This document shows, in pieces, positions 12,327 to 23,319 of a stretch of 64,000 nt of DNA. Below the pieces are notes generated by a model, which was not told where the DNA came from, searched no databases, and saw only the letters and a program-made list of their open reading frames with translations. The position numbers and the translations under genes are program-made. The stretch comes from Capra hircus (lineage: Eukaryota; Chordata; Mammalia; Artiodactyla; Bovidae): contig NC_030817.1 in assembly GCF_001704415.2 (NCBI RefSeq), positions 50,887,550 to 50,951,549 on the forward strand, written 5' to 3'. Within the stretch, counting starts at the first letter, position 1, and each line of letters begins with the position of its first letter.

Positions 12327-12467
12327 TGCAAGGACTGCCCTGTCTCGTTCCACCAAGTCTGCAAGCTTATCCAACAGACGGCCTCTTTCTGAAGCATCCA
12401 TCCTTCTCCACACTGAACCCAGAGAGAAAGCCAGGCGGGCTGCCTGCACTGCTTTGTCTATGTCTGC
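12327..12467 (-). CDS. ALDH1A2: ALDH1A2 (RALDH2) coding exon 3
   Basis: On the minus strand the exon starts after CTCTCTAACAG and ends before the donor GTAAGT. Its 141 bases encode 47 residues (about 75-121), including AFSLGSVWRRMDASERGRL and ending ERDRAVLA, diagnostic of ALDH1A2. This is the helical N-terminal part of the aldehyde dehydrogenase fold; the catalytic Cys and Glu lie in later exons outside the window. The Met of WRRMDASE (codon at 12399-12401) is the start codon I recall for a shorter 422-residue human isoform made from a downstream promoter, so an alternative first exon could lie nearby in intron 1 or 2; none is evident. Both junctions are phase 0. The upstream intron is unusually short (197 bp) and carries a TG repeat 53 nt before this exon. 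Confidence 0.96.
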
Positions 12468-12516
12468 CTGTTAGAGAGGAAGAGAGATAATGATGCAATA
12501 AAGGAAGAAACATTTG

Positions 12517-12561
<45 letters not shown>

Positions 12562-12664
12562 TGATAAATGAACGTCAGTGGTGATGTCTGGACAGCATAA
12601 GTTTAGTGTTTTGCTGTCTGAAGGTAGCTATTCCATAGCAGTTTTTCTTCTCAGATGAACATAC
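12468..12664 (-). other. ALDH1A2: ALDH1A2 intron 2 (197 bp)
   Basis: This compact intron is bounded by GTATGT (donor, 12659-12664) and CTAACAG (acceptor, 12468-12474) on the minus strand. In transcript order it has 105 nt of unique sequence, a 39-nt TG tract, then 53 nt ending in a strong C/T-rich stretch before the acceptor. It is far shorter than the neighbouring introns (2.8 kb, more than 9 kb and more than 51 kb). Confidence 0.9.
12521..12559. repeat. (CA)n microsatellite in intron 2
   Basis: This is an uninterrupted 39-nt CA run on the plus strand, so the ALDH1A2 pre-mRNA carries UG repeats. It ends 53 nt upstream of the exon 3 acceptor. A pure run of this length is expected to be length-polymorphic. 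Confidence 0.98.
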
Positions 12665-12769
12665 CTTGTCTGCTTCTTGAACTTCACACACCTGTTCCCC
12701 TGTGGCTGGATTATAGACGGGGAACACTCTCCCACTCTCTGAGTTCTGCCACTCGTTGTTAATAAAAAT
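12665..12769 (-). CDS. ALDH1A2: ALDH1A2 (RALDH2) coding exon 2
   Basis: This internal exon of retinaldehyde dehydrogenase 2 is the cytosolic NAD-dependent enzyme's N-terminal coding part; the enzyme oxidises all-trans-retinal to retinoic acid. Read on the minus strand it is preceded by a pyrimidine-rich tract ending TTCCCTTAG and followed by the donor GTATGT. The 105 bases give exactly 35 codons, starting IFINNEWQNSESG and ending CEVQEADK, which I recognise as the segment that follows residue 39 of mammalian ALDH1A2 (about residues 40-74). There is no stop or frameshift. It splices in phase 0 to the exon at 12327-12467, whose first residues (ADIDKAV) continue the protein. ALDH1A1 and ALDH1A3 have related sequences, but the match here is to ALDH1A2. 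Exon numbering assumes the usual mammalian gene structure, since exon 1 lies outside the window. Confidence 0.95.
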
Positions 12770-12869
12770 CTAAGGGAACAGACAACAGAATGGACTCCAT
12801 AAGGTAAGTGACAGAAAGTCAGTCAATGGTGCTGTATTATATGAAAGTACTATAGTAGTAATACTTGCT

Positions 12870-13094
12870 CTGCCAGTATTCTTGGGCTTCCCTGGTGACT
12901 CAGACGGTATAGAATCCACCTGCAATGCGGGAGACCTGGGTTCACTCCCTGGGTTAGGAAAATCCCCTGGAGGAGGGCATGGTAACCCTCTCCAGTATTC
13001 TTGCCTGGAGAATCCCCATGGACAGAGGAGCCTGGCAGGCTACAGTCCATGAGGTTGCAGAGTTGGACACGACAGTAACTAAGCATAGCACAGC
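12870..13094 (+). mobile_element. Bov-tA SINE with target-site duplication
   Basis: Sense copy with the CCAGTATTCTTGGGCTTCCC lead-in, tRNA-like head and Bov-A body ending near AACTAAGCATAGCACAGC. It is flanked by the 9-bp repeat ATACTTGCT at 12861-12869 and 13095-13103, consistent with LINE-mediated insertion. It lies 101 bp upstream of ALDH1A2 exon 2 in transcript terms. Confidence 0.92.
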
Positions 13095-13999
13095 ATACTT
13101 GCTGGTATATAACTAAAGTACAGAATTTGAAGAGTTACAAAAAAAGCTTGATCATTGTGCAGTCTAGCCTCACCCCCAATTCAGAAATTTCCTTTGTGGT
13201 ATTTTTACCTCAATGTCATCCAAAGATTAAATATAATGCTTACCTTTAGTGAATCTGTCAATTACTGAGAGAGTCAAACAAGGAAGGAAGGAGAGTCTCA
13301 CCTACATACAGAGCATATTCTGAAGCTGAGAAAGTATTTATTATAGTCTAAGCTCTGGCCAGTATCCCAAAAGGGTAAATCATGGATCAAACTGTCAGCC
13401 TGAGCTACTAGTTTCTCTGTCAGAGGCCTTAAGTGACCTCACAGGGAAACCTGAATGGTGCTGGAACAAGCATTTGCCTAATTTATAGTCAGAACCAGAA
13501 CACAGCAATGACTCTGACCAAACCAGCTGGTGAGCTGAACAACTTACATGTGTAAACCCCAGTTAGATCACCTTCCTTTTGCTGGGTAGGCAAAGTAAAA
13601 AGGCCTATAACTTTCGAATTGGTCTCTCCAGGATTTTTCTTAAGAGCCTTGGTTTCTTTATATAGGAAATGAAGGTTATCTTAAAATGGCAAAGAGACTA
13701 ATGGTTTAAGAAATTATGCAAGTCAATTTCTCAGGAGATTTGTAAGAGATGAGTTAAAGGAGGAGGGAAAATATGGGCAAAAACATTAAATTTTTATTGA
13801 CATTAAAAAAATCCAAACTAATATTTTGGACTATGAAAGCTCAAAGAATACACAAAGATATTTTGCTCCATAAAATTTATGGCCCAATAACAAAAATTTC
13901 TGAACTTATGAACCATTTAGTAGCCGTCAATTTAGAACAAACACAATGATAAGCTGATTTGCTACTGCTTGGCATTTTAATAATTACAGATGAGGCTAA

Positions 14000-14413
14000 A
14001 GAGTTGGACTGTGAAGAAGGCTGAGTGCCGAAGAATTGATGCTTTTGAACTGTGGTGTTGGAGAAGACTCTTGAGAGTCCCTTGGACTGCAAGGAGATCC
14101 AACCAGTCCATTATGAAGGAGATCAGCCCTGGGATTTCTTTGGAAGGAATGATGCTAAAGCTGAAACTCCAGTACTTTGGCCACCTCATGCGAAGAGTTG
14201 ACTCACTGGAAAGACTCTAATGCTGGGAGGGATTGGGGGCAGGAGGAGAAGACGCAGACGACAGAGGATGAGATGGCTGGATGGCATCACTGACTCGATG
14301 GACGTGAGTCTGAGTGAACTCTGGGAGTTGGTGATGGACAGGGAGGCCTGGCGTGCTGCGATTCATGGGGTTGCAAAGAGTCAGACACGACTGAGCGACT
14401 GAACTGAACTGAA
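14000..14413 (+). mobile_element. BovB LINE 3' fragment (414 bp)
   Basis: Encodes the BovB C-terminal segment (ELWCWRRLLRVPWTARRSNQ near 14046-14105) with a stop at 14218-14220, and ends in the CTGAACTGAACTGAA tail. 5'-truncated. No clear target-site duplication. Confidence 0.93.
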
Positions 14414-14754
14414 AGTGAGTGTATATCTACAATTTTAAATATTAAGTTCTAGGTTATATCAGATCTTTGCTCTTTCCTTGATTTGATAAAACAATGAGCC
14501 TGTGTTGAAGGAGTCTTCTTTTACTGAGGCTTTTTAAGATAAAAGGAGGGAAAAAATACCTTAAGCCTATAAACGCACTTAATACAAAGGTACTGAGCAC
14601 AAACACAATGATTTTGTAACAGTTTTTAAGTTTTTACTATGAATGTGTAAACATGCTTAATATGCTGTATTCATTTGTATAATGTATTTAATAAATGTAA
14701 GGTATTTCTAGACACAGGAGAGGCAAGGATGATTAACAGTTCCAGCCTTTCAAG

Positions 14755-14915
14755 GGTCAACAGTCCCTAGTAGTTTATTAAATACTCACAACAACCCTAA
14801 AGGCAGGATTTTATTATTTCAACTGAAGATGAAGACATTGAGAGAGGTTAATAGTCAGAAACAGCAGGTTATTTCCGGGCTCTGGGTCTGTTGCTCTTCC
14901 CACTGTACCCTGGTT
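14755..14915 (-). mobile_element. MIR SINE relic
   Basis: Antisense MIR order: TTAAATACTCACAACAACCC, GAGAGAGGTTAATAGTCAG, then TCCGGGCTCTGGGTCTG. Confidence 0.65.
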
Positions 14916-15242
14916 TCCAGACTTGCTCAGACCAAAGAAACACAACTATTTAATGGTTATAAGACTCTTTTCACTCCGTTTAACAAATTTCCTAACATTT
15001 TTCATTGAATCTGTATACCCCTTTGAAATGCAGTATGATCTTAAAGGTAACAAAAGAAAAACAGTTATTAGAGGTTAGTTTCATTAAACATTCACTTCTA
15101 GACCTTATCAGGTTTAAGGGAGAATGGAATGGGTCGTGCCAATATTCTTTTTATTCACTATTTGACTAAAACTTCTTAACTCTTGATATGTCATCAGCTC
15201 CAATTACAGTTTTTAAGCTTTATTGAACAGTTCTAAATGTAT

Positions 15243-15445
15243 GTGGTGGTGGTGGTTTAGTCGCTCAGTCATGTCTGACCCCACGGACTATAGCCCACCA
15301 GGCTGCTCCGTCCATGGAATTCTCCAGGCAAGAATACTGGAGTGGGTTGCCATTTCCTCCTCCAGGGGATCTTCCTGACCCAGGGATCGAACCTGGGTCT
15401 CCTGCACTGCAGACACATTCTTTACTGACTGAGTCACCAGGGATG
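15243..15445 (-). mobile_element. Bov-tA SINE
   Basis: Antisense copy: GTTTAGTCGCTCAGTCATGTC, CAGGGATCGAACCTGGGTCTC, and a tRNA-like end at GAGTCACCAGGG. A possible short imperfect duplication (ATGTATGT / ATGTGTGT) flanks it. Confidence 0.93.
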
Positions 15446-15862
15446 TGTGTAAAGACTGATATTCCATGACCTTCTATTGTTTCTTAGAGGTCTACCAAAG
15501 GTCAAACAGAAAAACCACTTATTTTTTAATAGAATAAAATTCATCCTCTTACTGTTATTTAAGCCCACGGATAATTTTCTCAGTATAAAATATAGTATGG
15601 GATCTTTTTTAAAAAATTAATTAATTCATTTTAATTGGAAGCTAGTTACTCTACAATATTGCGGTGGTTACTGCCATACATTGACATGAATCAGTCACAG
15701 GGGTACATGTGTTCCCCCGTCCCAAACCCCCATCCCACCACTCTCCCCATCCCATCCCTCTGAGTTGTCCCAGTGCACCAGCTTTGACTGCCATTTCATG
15801 CATCAAACTTGAACTGGTCATCTATCTCACATATGATAATATACATATTTCAACGTTATTCT

Positions 15863-17412
15863 TTTCCTATTTGGAACCAGTCTGTTGTTTCATGTCCAGT
15901 TCTAACTGTTGCTTCCTGACCTGCATACAGATTTCTCAAGAGGCAGGTCAGGTGGTCTAGTATTCCCATCTCTCTCAGAATTTTCCACAGTTTGTGATCC
16001 ATACAGTCAAAGGCTTTGGCATAGTCAATAAAGCAGAAATAGATGTTTTTCTGGAACTCTCTTGCTTTTTCAATGATCCAGCAGATGTTGGCAATTTGAT
16101 CTCTGGTTCCTCTGCCTTTTCCAAAACCAGCTTGAACATCTGAAAGTTCACAGTTCACGTACTGTTGAAGTCTGGCTTGGAGAATTTTGAGCATTACTTT
16201 ACAAACATGTGAAAGTGAAGTCGCTCTGTCCTGTCTGACTCTTTGTGACCCCATGGACTGTCGCCCACCAGGCTCCTCTATCCATGAGATTCTCCAGGCA
16301 AGAGTACTGGAGTGGGTTGCCATTTCCTTCTCCAACAAGCATGTGAAATGAGTACAACCGTGCGGTAGTTTGAGCATTCTTCGGCATTGCCTTTCTTAGG
16401 GATTGGAATGAAAACTGACCGTTTCCAGTCCTGTGGCCACTGCCGAGTTTTCCAAATTTGCTGGAACAACAGACTGGTTCCAAATAGGAAAAGGAGTATG
16501 CCAAGGCTGTATATTGTCACTGTGCTTACTTAACTCACATGCAGAGTACGTCATGAGAAATGCTGGGTTGGAAGCACAAGCTGGAACCAACATTACCAGA
16601 AGAAATATCAATAATCTCAGATATGCAGAGGACACCACCCTTATGGCAGAAAGCGAGGAAGAACTCAAGAGCCTCTTGATGAGAGTGAAAGAGGAGAGTG
16701 AAAAAGTTGGCTTAAAGCTCAACATTCAGAAAACTAAGATCATGGCATCTGGTCCCACCACTTCATGGCAAATAGATGGAGAAACAGTGGAAACAGTGGC
16801 TGACTATTTTGGGGGGCTCCAAAATCACTGCAGATTGTGACTGCACCCAGGAAATTAAAGGATGCTTGCTCCTTGGAAGAAAAGTTATGACCAACCTAGA
16901 CAGCATTTTAAAAAGCAGAGACATTACTTTGCCAACAAAGGTCCATCTAGTCAAGGCTATGGTTTTTCCAGTAGTCATGTATGGATGTGAGAGTTGGACT
17001 TTAAAGAAAGCTGAGCACCGAAGAATTGATGCTTTTGAACTGTGGTGTTGGAGAAGACTCTTGAGAGTCCCTTGGACTGCAAGGAGATCCAACCAGTCCA
17101 TCCCAAAGGAAATCAGTCCTGTATGTTCATTGGAATGACTGATGCTGAAGCTGAAACTCCAATACTTTGGCCACCTGATGCGAAGAACTGACTCATTTGA
17201 AAAGACCTTGATGTTGGCAAAGATTGAAGGTGGGAGGAGAAGGGGACAACAGAGGATAAGATGGTTGGATGGCATCACTGACTCAATGGACATGAGTTTG
17301 AGCAAACTCCGGGAGTTGGTGATGGACAGTGAGGCCTGGTGTGCTGTGATTCATGGGGTTGCAAAGGGTCAGACATGACTGAGGGACTGAACCGAACTGA
17401 ACTGAACTGAAT
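15863..17412 (+). mobile_element. BovB LINE with inverted 5' part (twin-primed)
   Basis: The left part (15863-16463) is BovB in minus orientation and encodes reverse-transcriptase N-terminal and motif A sequence (FIDYAKAFDCMDHKLW, then ATVRTGHETTDWFQIGK). The right part (16464-17412) is plus orientation and continues from the same point (TTDWFQIGKGVCQG) to the BovB 3' end. About 30 bp around AACAGACTGGTTCCAAATAG is present on both sides of the junction. The unit is flanked by GTTATTCT at 15855-15862 and 17413-17420, so it is one insertion. The RT motif is degraded (YAED in place of YADD near 16621). Confidence 0.9.
16215..16334 (-). mobile_element. Bov-A SINE monomer inserted in BovB
   Basis: A 120-bp antisense Bov-A (GAAGTCGCTCTGTCCTGTCTG to GCCATTTCCTTCTCCA) interrupts the inverted arm of the BovB. 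The 14-bp flanks ACAA(A/G)CATGTGAAA at 16201-16214 and 16335-16348 are the target-site duplication (13/14). It postdates the BovB. Confidence 0.92.
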
Positions 17413-17797
17413 GTTATTCTCTCAAGTCATCCCACCCTCGCCTTCTCCCACAGAGTCCAAAAATCTGTTCTTTATATCTGTGTCTCTTTTGCTGTCTCAC
17501 ATATAGGGTCATCATTATCATCTTTTTAAATTCCATATATATGCATTAATATACTGTTAGTGTTTTTTTCTCTGACTTACTTCACTCTGTATAATAGGCT
17601 CCAGTTTAGGCTCTGAGGCTCACTGCATATGAACTAATTCAAAAGCGTTCTTTCTAATAGCTGAGTAATATTCCATTGTGTATATGTACCACCACTTTCT
17701 TTTTATTTAACTTATTTTTTTATTGAAGGATGATTGCTTTACAGAATTTGGTTTTCTGAAATTTTTTTTCTGAGGTTTTCTGCAACCTCAACATGAA

Positions 17798-20700
17798 TCA
17801 ACCATAAGGTATACAAATATCCCCTCCCTTTTGAACCAACCTCCCAACTCCCTCCCCACCCCACCCCTCTAAGTTGATAGAAAGACCCTGTTTGAGTTTC
17901 CTGAGCCATACAGCAAATTCCCACTGGCTATCTATCTTACATATGGCAATGTAATTTTCCATGTTACTCTTTCCATACATGTCACCCTCTCCTCCCCTCT
18001 CCCCATGTCTATAAGTCTATTCTCTATGTCTGTTTCTCCACTGCTGACCTTTAAATAAGTTCTTCAGTACCATTCTTCCAGATTCCATATATATGTATTA
18101 GAATATGGTATTTATCTTTCTATTTCTGACTCACTTCACTCTGTATAATAGGTTCTAGGTCCATTCACCTCATCAGGACTGACTCAAATGCATTCCTTTT
18201 TATTCTGAGTAATATTCCATTGTGTATACGTACCACAATTTCTTTATCCATTCACCTGTCGATGGACATCTAGGTTGCTTCCATGTTCTAGCTGTTGTGT
18301 AAATAGTGCTGCAGTAAACAATGGGATACATGTGTCTTTTAAAATTCTGGTTTCCTCAGGGTATATTATGCCTAGGAGTGAGATTGTTGGGTCATATGGT
18401 GGCTTTAGTCCTAGTTTTTTAAGGAATCTTCATACCATCTTCCATAATGGCTGTATCAATTTACATTCCCACCAACAGTGCAAGCATTCCTTTTTCTCCA
18501 CACCCTCTCCAGCATTTATTGTTTGTAGATTTTTTGATGATGGCTATTCTGACTGGTGTGGGGTGATATCTCATTGCAGTTTTGATTTGCATTTCTTTAA
18601 TAATGAATGCTGTTGAGCATCTTTTCATGTGTTTGTTAGCCATCTGTATGTCTTCTTTGGAGAGATGTCTGTTTAGGTCTTTTCCCCACTTTTTGATTGG
18701 GTTGTCTGTTTTTCTGGTATTGAGTTGTATGAGCTGCTTGTATATTTTGGAAATTAATCCTTTGTCAGTTGTTTCATTTGCTATTATTTTCTCCCATTCT
18801 GAGGGTTGTCTTTTCACCTTGCTTATAGTTTCCTTTGCTGTACAAAAGCTTTTGAGTTTAATCAGGTCCCACTTGTTTACTTTTGTTTTTATTTTCATTA
18901 CTCTAGGAGGTGGGTCATAGAGGATCTTACTTTGGTTTATGTCATCTAGTGTTCTGCCTTTGTTTTCCTCTAAGAGTTTTATAGTTTCTGGTCTTACATT
19001 TAGGTCTTTAATCCATTTTAAGTTTATCTTTGTGTATGGTGTTAGGAAGTGTTCCAATTTCATTCTTTTACATGTAGCTGTCCAGTTTTCCCAGCACCAT
19101 TTATTGAAGAGGCTGTCTTTTCCCCACTGTATATTCTTGCCTCCTTTGTCAAAAATAAGGTACCCTTGGTGCAAGAGTTTATTTCTGGGCTTTCTATCTT
19201 GTTCCATTGGTCTATATTTCTGTCTTTGTTCCAGTACCATACAGTCTTGATGACTGTAGCTTTGTAGCATAATCTAAAGTCAGGAAGGTTGATTCCTCCA
19301 CCTCCATTCATCTTTATCAAGACTGCTTTGGCTATTCAGGTCTTTTGTGTTTCTATATGAATTGTGAAATTTTTTGTTCTAGTTCTGTGAAAAATGCCAT
19401 TGGTAATTTGATAGGGGTCACACTGAATCTGTAGATTGTATTTGATAGTATAATCATTTTCACAATATTGATTCTTCCTACCCAGGAACATGGACTCTCT
19501 CTCCATCTGTTTATGTCATCTTTGATTTCCTTCATCAGTATCTTATAATTTTCTGTGTACAGTTCTTTTGTCTCCTTAGGTAAGTTTATTCCTAGATATT
19601 TAATTATTTTTGTTGCAATGGTGAATGGGATTGATTCCTTAATTTCTTTTTCTGATTTTTCATTGTTAGTATATTGAAATGCAAGTGATTTCTGTGTACT
19701 GATTTTGTATCCTGCAACTTTGCTAACTGATTAGCTCTATTAATTTTCTGATACTATTTTTAGGGTTTTCTATGTACAGTATCACGTCATCTGCAGTGAG
19801 AGTTTTACTTCTTCTTTTCCAACCTGGATTCTTTTTATTTCTTTTTCTTCTCTGATTGCTGTAGCTAGGACTTCCAGAATGATGTTGAATAACAGTGGTG
19901 AAAGTGGACACCCTTGTCTTGTTCCTGATCTTAGGGGGAATGCTTTCATTTTTTTCACCATTGAGAATAATGCTTACTGTAGGCTTATCATATATGGTCT
20001 TTACTATGTTGAGGTATGTTTCTTCTATGCCCATTTTTTTAAAAAGAATTGTTATCATAAATGGGTGCTGAATTTTGTCAAAGGCTTTTTCTGCATCTAT
20101 TGAGATTATCATATGATTTTTATCTTTCATATCTTTTAATATGTATATCACATTGATTTGTCTATATTGAAGAATCCTTGCATTCTTGGAATAGACCCAA
20201 CTTAATCATGGTGTATGAGCTTTTCAGTGTATTGCTGAATTCTGTTTGCTAAAATTTTGTTGAAGATTTTTGCATCCTTGGTCTGTAGTTTTCTTTTTTT
20301 GTGTTGTCTTTGTCTGGTTTTGGTATCAAGGTGATGGTGGCCTCATAGCGTGAGTTTGCAAGTGTTCCTTCCTCTTCAATTTTTTGAAAGAGTTTTAAAA
20401 GGACAGGCATTAGCTCTTCTCTAAATGTTTGATAGAATTCTGTGAAGCCATCTGGTCCTGGGCTTTTGTTTTTTGGGAGATTTTTTTAATCACAGCATCA
20501 ATTTCAGTGCTTGTTATTGGGCTGTTCATGATTTCTATTTCTTCTTGGTTCAGTCTTAGAAGATTGAACTTTTCTAGGAATCTGTCCATTTCTTCCAGGT
20601 TACCCATTTTATTGCCACACAGTTGTTCATAACAGTCTCTTATGATCCTTTGTAGCTCTGCACTGTCTGTTGTAACCTCTCCTTTTTAATTTCAAATTTT

Positions 20701-21849
20701 GTTCATTTGATTCTTTTTTTTTTTTTGATGACTCTAGCTAAAGGTTTGTCAATTTTGTTTACCTTTTGAAAGAATCAGCTTTTAGTTTTATTAATCTTTA
20801 CTACTGTTTCTATCATTTCTTTTTCATTTATTTCTGCTCAGATCTTTATGATTTCTCTCCTTCTACTAACTTTGGAAGTTTTTGTTCTTCTTTTTCCAGT
20901 TGTTCCGGTGTACACTTAGGCTGTCTACTTGTATTTCTCTTGTTTCTTGGGTGGGACTGCACTGCTGTAAACTCCCTCTTAGGACTGCTTCTGCTACTAC
21001 ATCCCATAGGTTTTGAGCTGTTGTGTTTTCATTGTCATTTGTTTCTAAAAATTTTTTTATTTCCTTTTTGATTTCTTCACTAACCTGTTGGTTATTTAAA
21101 AATGTGTTGTTTAATCTCCACGTGTTTGTGTTTCTTACAGCTTTTTTCTTATAATTGATATCATAGCATTGTGGTCAGAGAAGATGCTTGATACGATTTC
21201 AATTTTCTTAAATTTACTGAGGTTTGATTTGTGACCCAAGATGTGGTCTATTCTGGAGAATGTTTTATGTGCACTTGAGAAGAAGGTGTAGTCTTCTGCA
21301 TTTGGATGGAATGTCCTGAAGATATCAATAAGATCCATCTCATCTAATGTATCATTTAAGACTTGTGTTTTCTCACTAATTTTCTGTTTTGATGATCTGT
21401 TCATTGGTGTGAGTGGGATGTTAAAGTCTCCTACTATTATTGTGTTACTGTCAGTTTCTCCTTTTATGCCTATTAGTTGTCTTATGTATTGAGGTGCTCC
21501 TATGCTGGGTGCACAGATATTTACAATTGTTATGTCTTCCTCTTGGATTGATACCTTGATCATTATGTTGTGTGCTTCCTTATCTCTTGTAATCTTTAAG
21601 ATCTATTTTATCTGATCTGAGGGTTGCTACTCCAGCTTTCTTTTGCTTCCCATTTGCATGGAATATGTTTTTCCATCCTCTCACTTTCATATGTCTATAT
21701 GTGTCTTGAGGTCTGAAGTGGGTTTCTTGTAGACAGCATATATATGGGTCTTGTTTTTGTAACCATTCAGTCAGTCTGTGTCTTTTGGTTGGAGCATTTA
21801 ATCCATTTACATTTAAAGTAATTATTGACATATATGTTCCTGTTGCCAT
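17798..21849 (-). pseudogene. L1 ORF2 (endonuclease / reverse transcriptase), disrupted
   Basis: It starts at the ATG at 21847-21849 (MATGTYMSIITLNVNGLNA). The apurinic-endonuclease domain is recognisable: LQETHFRPQDTYRHMKVRGW, then VGDFNIPLTPMNRSS, and a C-terminal RIDHILGHK...SDH motif near 21160-21240. In the reverse transcriptase the catalytic motif reads TADDVILYIENP (about 19760-19805), with Thr where Phe or Tyr is normal. The reading frame is broken into at least five pieces (18461-19270, 19353-19535, 19723-20151, 20410-20607, 21135-21849), and a C-terminal piece at 17798-17980 starts DMYGKSNMENY. Dead by multiple lesions. Confidence 0.88.
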
Positions 21850-21931
21850 TTTCTTAATTGTTTGGGGTTGATTCTGTAGATCTTTTTTCTTCTTTTGTAT
21901 TTCTTGACTATATAAATCTCTTTAACATTTA

Positions 21932-22754
21932 TTATAAAATTGGTTTGGTGGTACTGAATTCTCTTAACTTTTGCTTGTCTGAAAAGCTTTTGATTTCCCC
22001 ATCAATTTTGAATGAGATCCTTGCTGGATACAGTAATCTTGGTTGTAGGATTTTCCCTTTCAGTACTTTAAATATATCCTGCCATTCCCTTCTGGCCTGC
22101 AGAGTTTCTGCTGAAAGATCAGCTGTTAAGCACATGGGGTTTCCCTTGTATGTTGTCGCTTCTTTGCTGCTTTTACTATTCTTTCTTTGTGTTTAATCTT
22201 TGTTAGTTTGATTAGTATGTGTCTTGGCGTGTTTCTCCTTGGGTTTATCCTGTATGGGACTCTCTGTGCCTCTTGGACTTGACTATTTCCTTTTCCATGT
22301 TGGGGAAATTTTCAATTATAATCTCTTCAAAAATTTTCTCATACCCTTTCTTTTTCTCTTCTTCTTCTGGGACCCCTATAATTCGAATGTTGGTGCATTT
22401 GATATTGTCCCAGAGGTCTCTGAGACTATCCTCAGTTCTTTTCATTCTTTTTACTGCTCTTCAGAAGTTATTTCCACCATTTTATCTTCCAGCTCACTGA
22501 TTCGTTCTACTGCTTCAGCTATTCTGTTATTGATTCCTTCTAGAGTATTTTTAATTTCAGTAACTGTGTTGTTTGTCTCTGTAGGTTTATTCTTTAATTC
22601 TTCTAGGTCTTTTAAAAATGATTCTTGCATTTTTGCCATTTTGTTTTCAAGGTTTTTGATCATCTTTACTCATTTTTCTGAATTCTTTTTTAGGTAGCTT
22701 GCCTCTTTCCTCTTCATTTATTTGGGCTTCTGTGTTTCTAGTTTGTTCCTTCAT
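21932..22754 (-). pseudogene. L1 ORF1 (RNA-binding protein), disrupted
   Basis: It begins at the ATG at 22752-22754 (MKEQTRNTEAQINEEERGK). Next comes a coiled-coil segment at 22451-22663 (NKMAKMQESFLKDLEELKN, then RISELEDKMVEI), the RRM-like core at 22245-22445 (SLRDLWDNIKCTNIRIIGVP) and the C-terminal domain at 21932-22135 (LSAETLQARREWQDIFKVLK). This is the standard ORF1p layout; frame breaks between the pieces make it non-functional. Confidence 0.85.
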
Positions 22755-23319
22755 TTATGTAGTATTTCTCTGCCTTTTCATCATTATTTTTTTAACTTAT
22801 TGTGTTTGAGGTCTCCATTTCCCAGACTTCAAGGTTGAATTCTTTCTTCCTTTTGGTTTCTGCCCTCCTAAGGTTGGTCCAGTGCTTTGTGTAAGCTTCT
22901 TACAGGGTGAGATTTGTGTTGAGTTTTTGTTTGTTTGTTTTTCCTCTGATGCGCAAGGCTGAGTGAGGTGGTAATCCTGTCCGCTGACGACTGGGTTCAT
23001 ATTTTTGTTTTGTTTGTTGTTTAGATGAGGTGTCCTGCACAGGATTGGGTGATGCCAGATTTTGTATTCAAGTGGTTTCCTTTGTGTGAGTTCTCACTAA
23101 CTGATACTCCCTACAGTTAGTTCTCTGGTAGTCTAGGGTCAGTGATTCCACTCCAAAGGCTCAGGGCTTGATCTCTGGTCAGGAATGAAGATTCCACAAG
23201 TGGTTTGTTATGGCATTAAGTGAGATTAAAACAAATACCCAAAAATGAGAAACCAAAGATGAACCCCAGACAAATGGCAGTTACAAAATAAGGCACATAA
23301 TAATTAAAATAATGGAATA

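Noticed and set aside
12870..13094. tRNA gene at the head of Bov-tA copies
   Set aside because: The tRNA-Glu-like heads are part of SINEs and do not form an intact cloverleaf gene.
15863..17412. Two independent BovB insertions head to head
   Set aside because: Only one target-site duplication encloses both arms, and the arms meet at one BovB coordinate; a single twin-primed event is simpler.
18275..22697. Many plus-strand open frames of 60-157 codons across the L1
   Set aside because: They are antisense shadows of L1 ORF1 and ORF2 on the minus strand.
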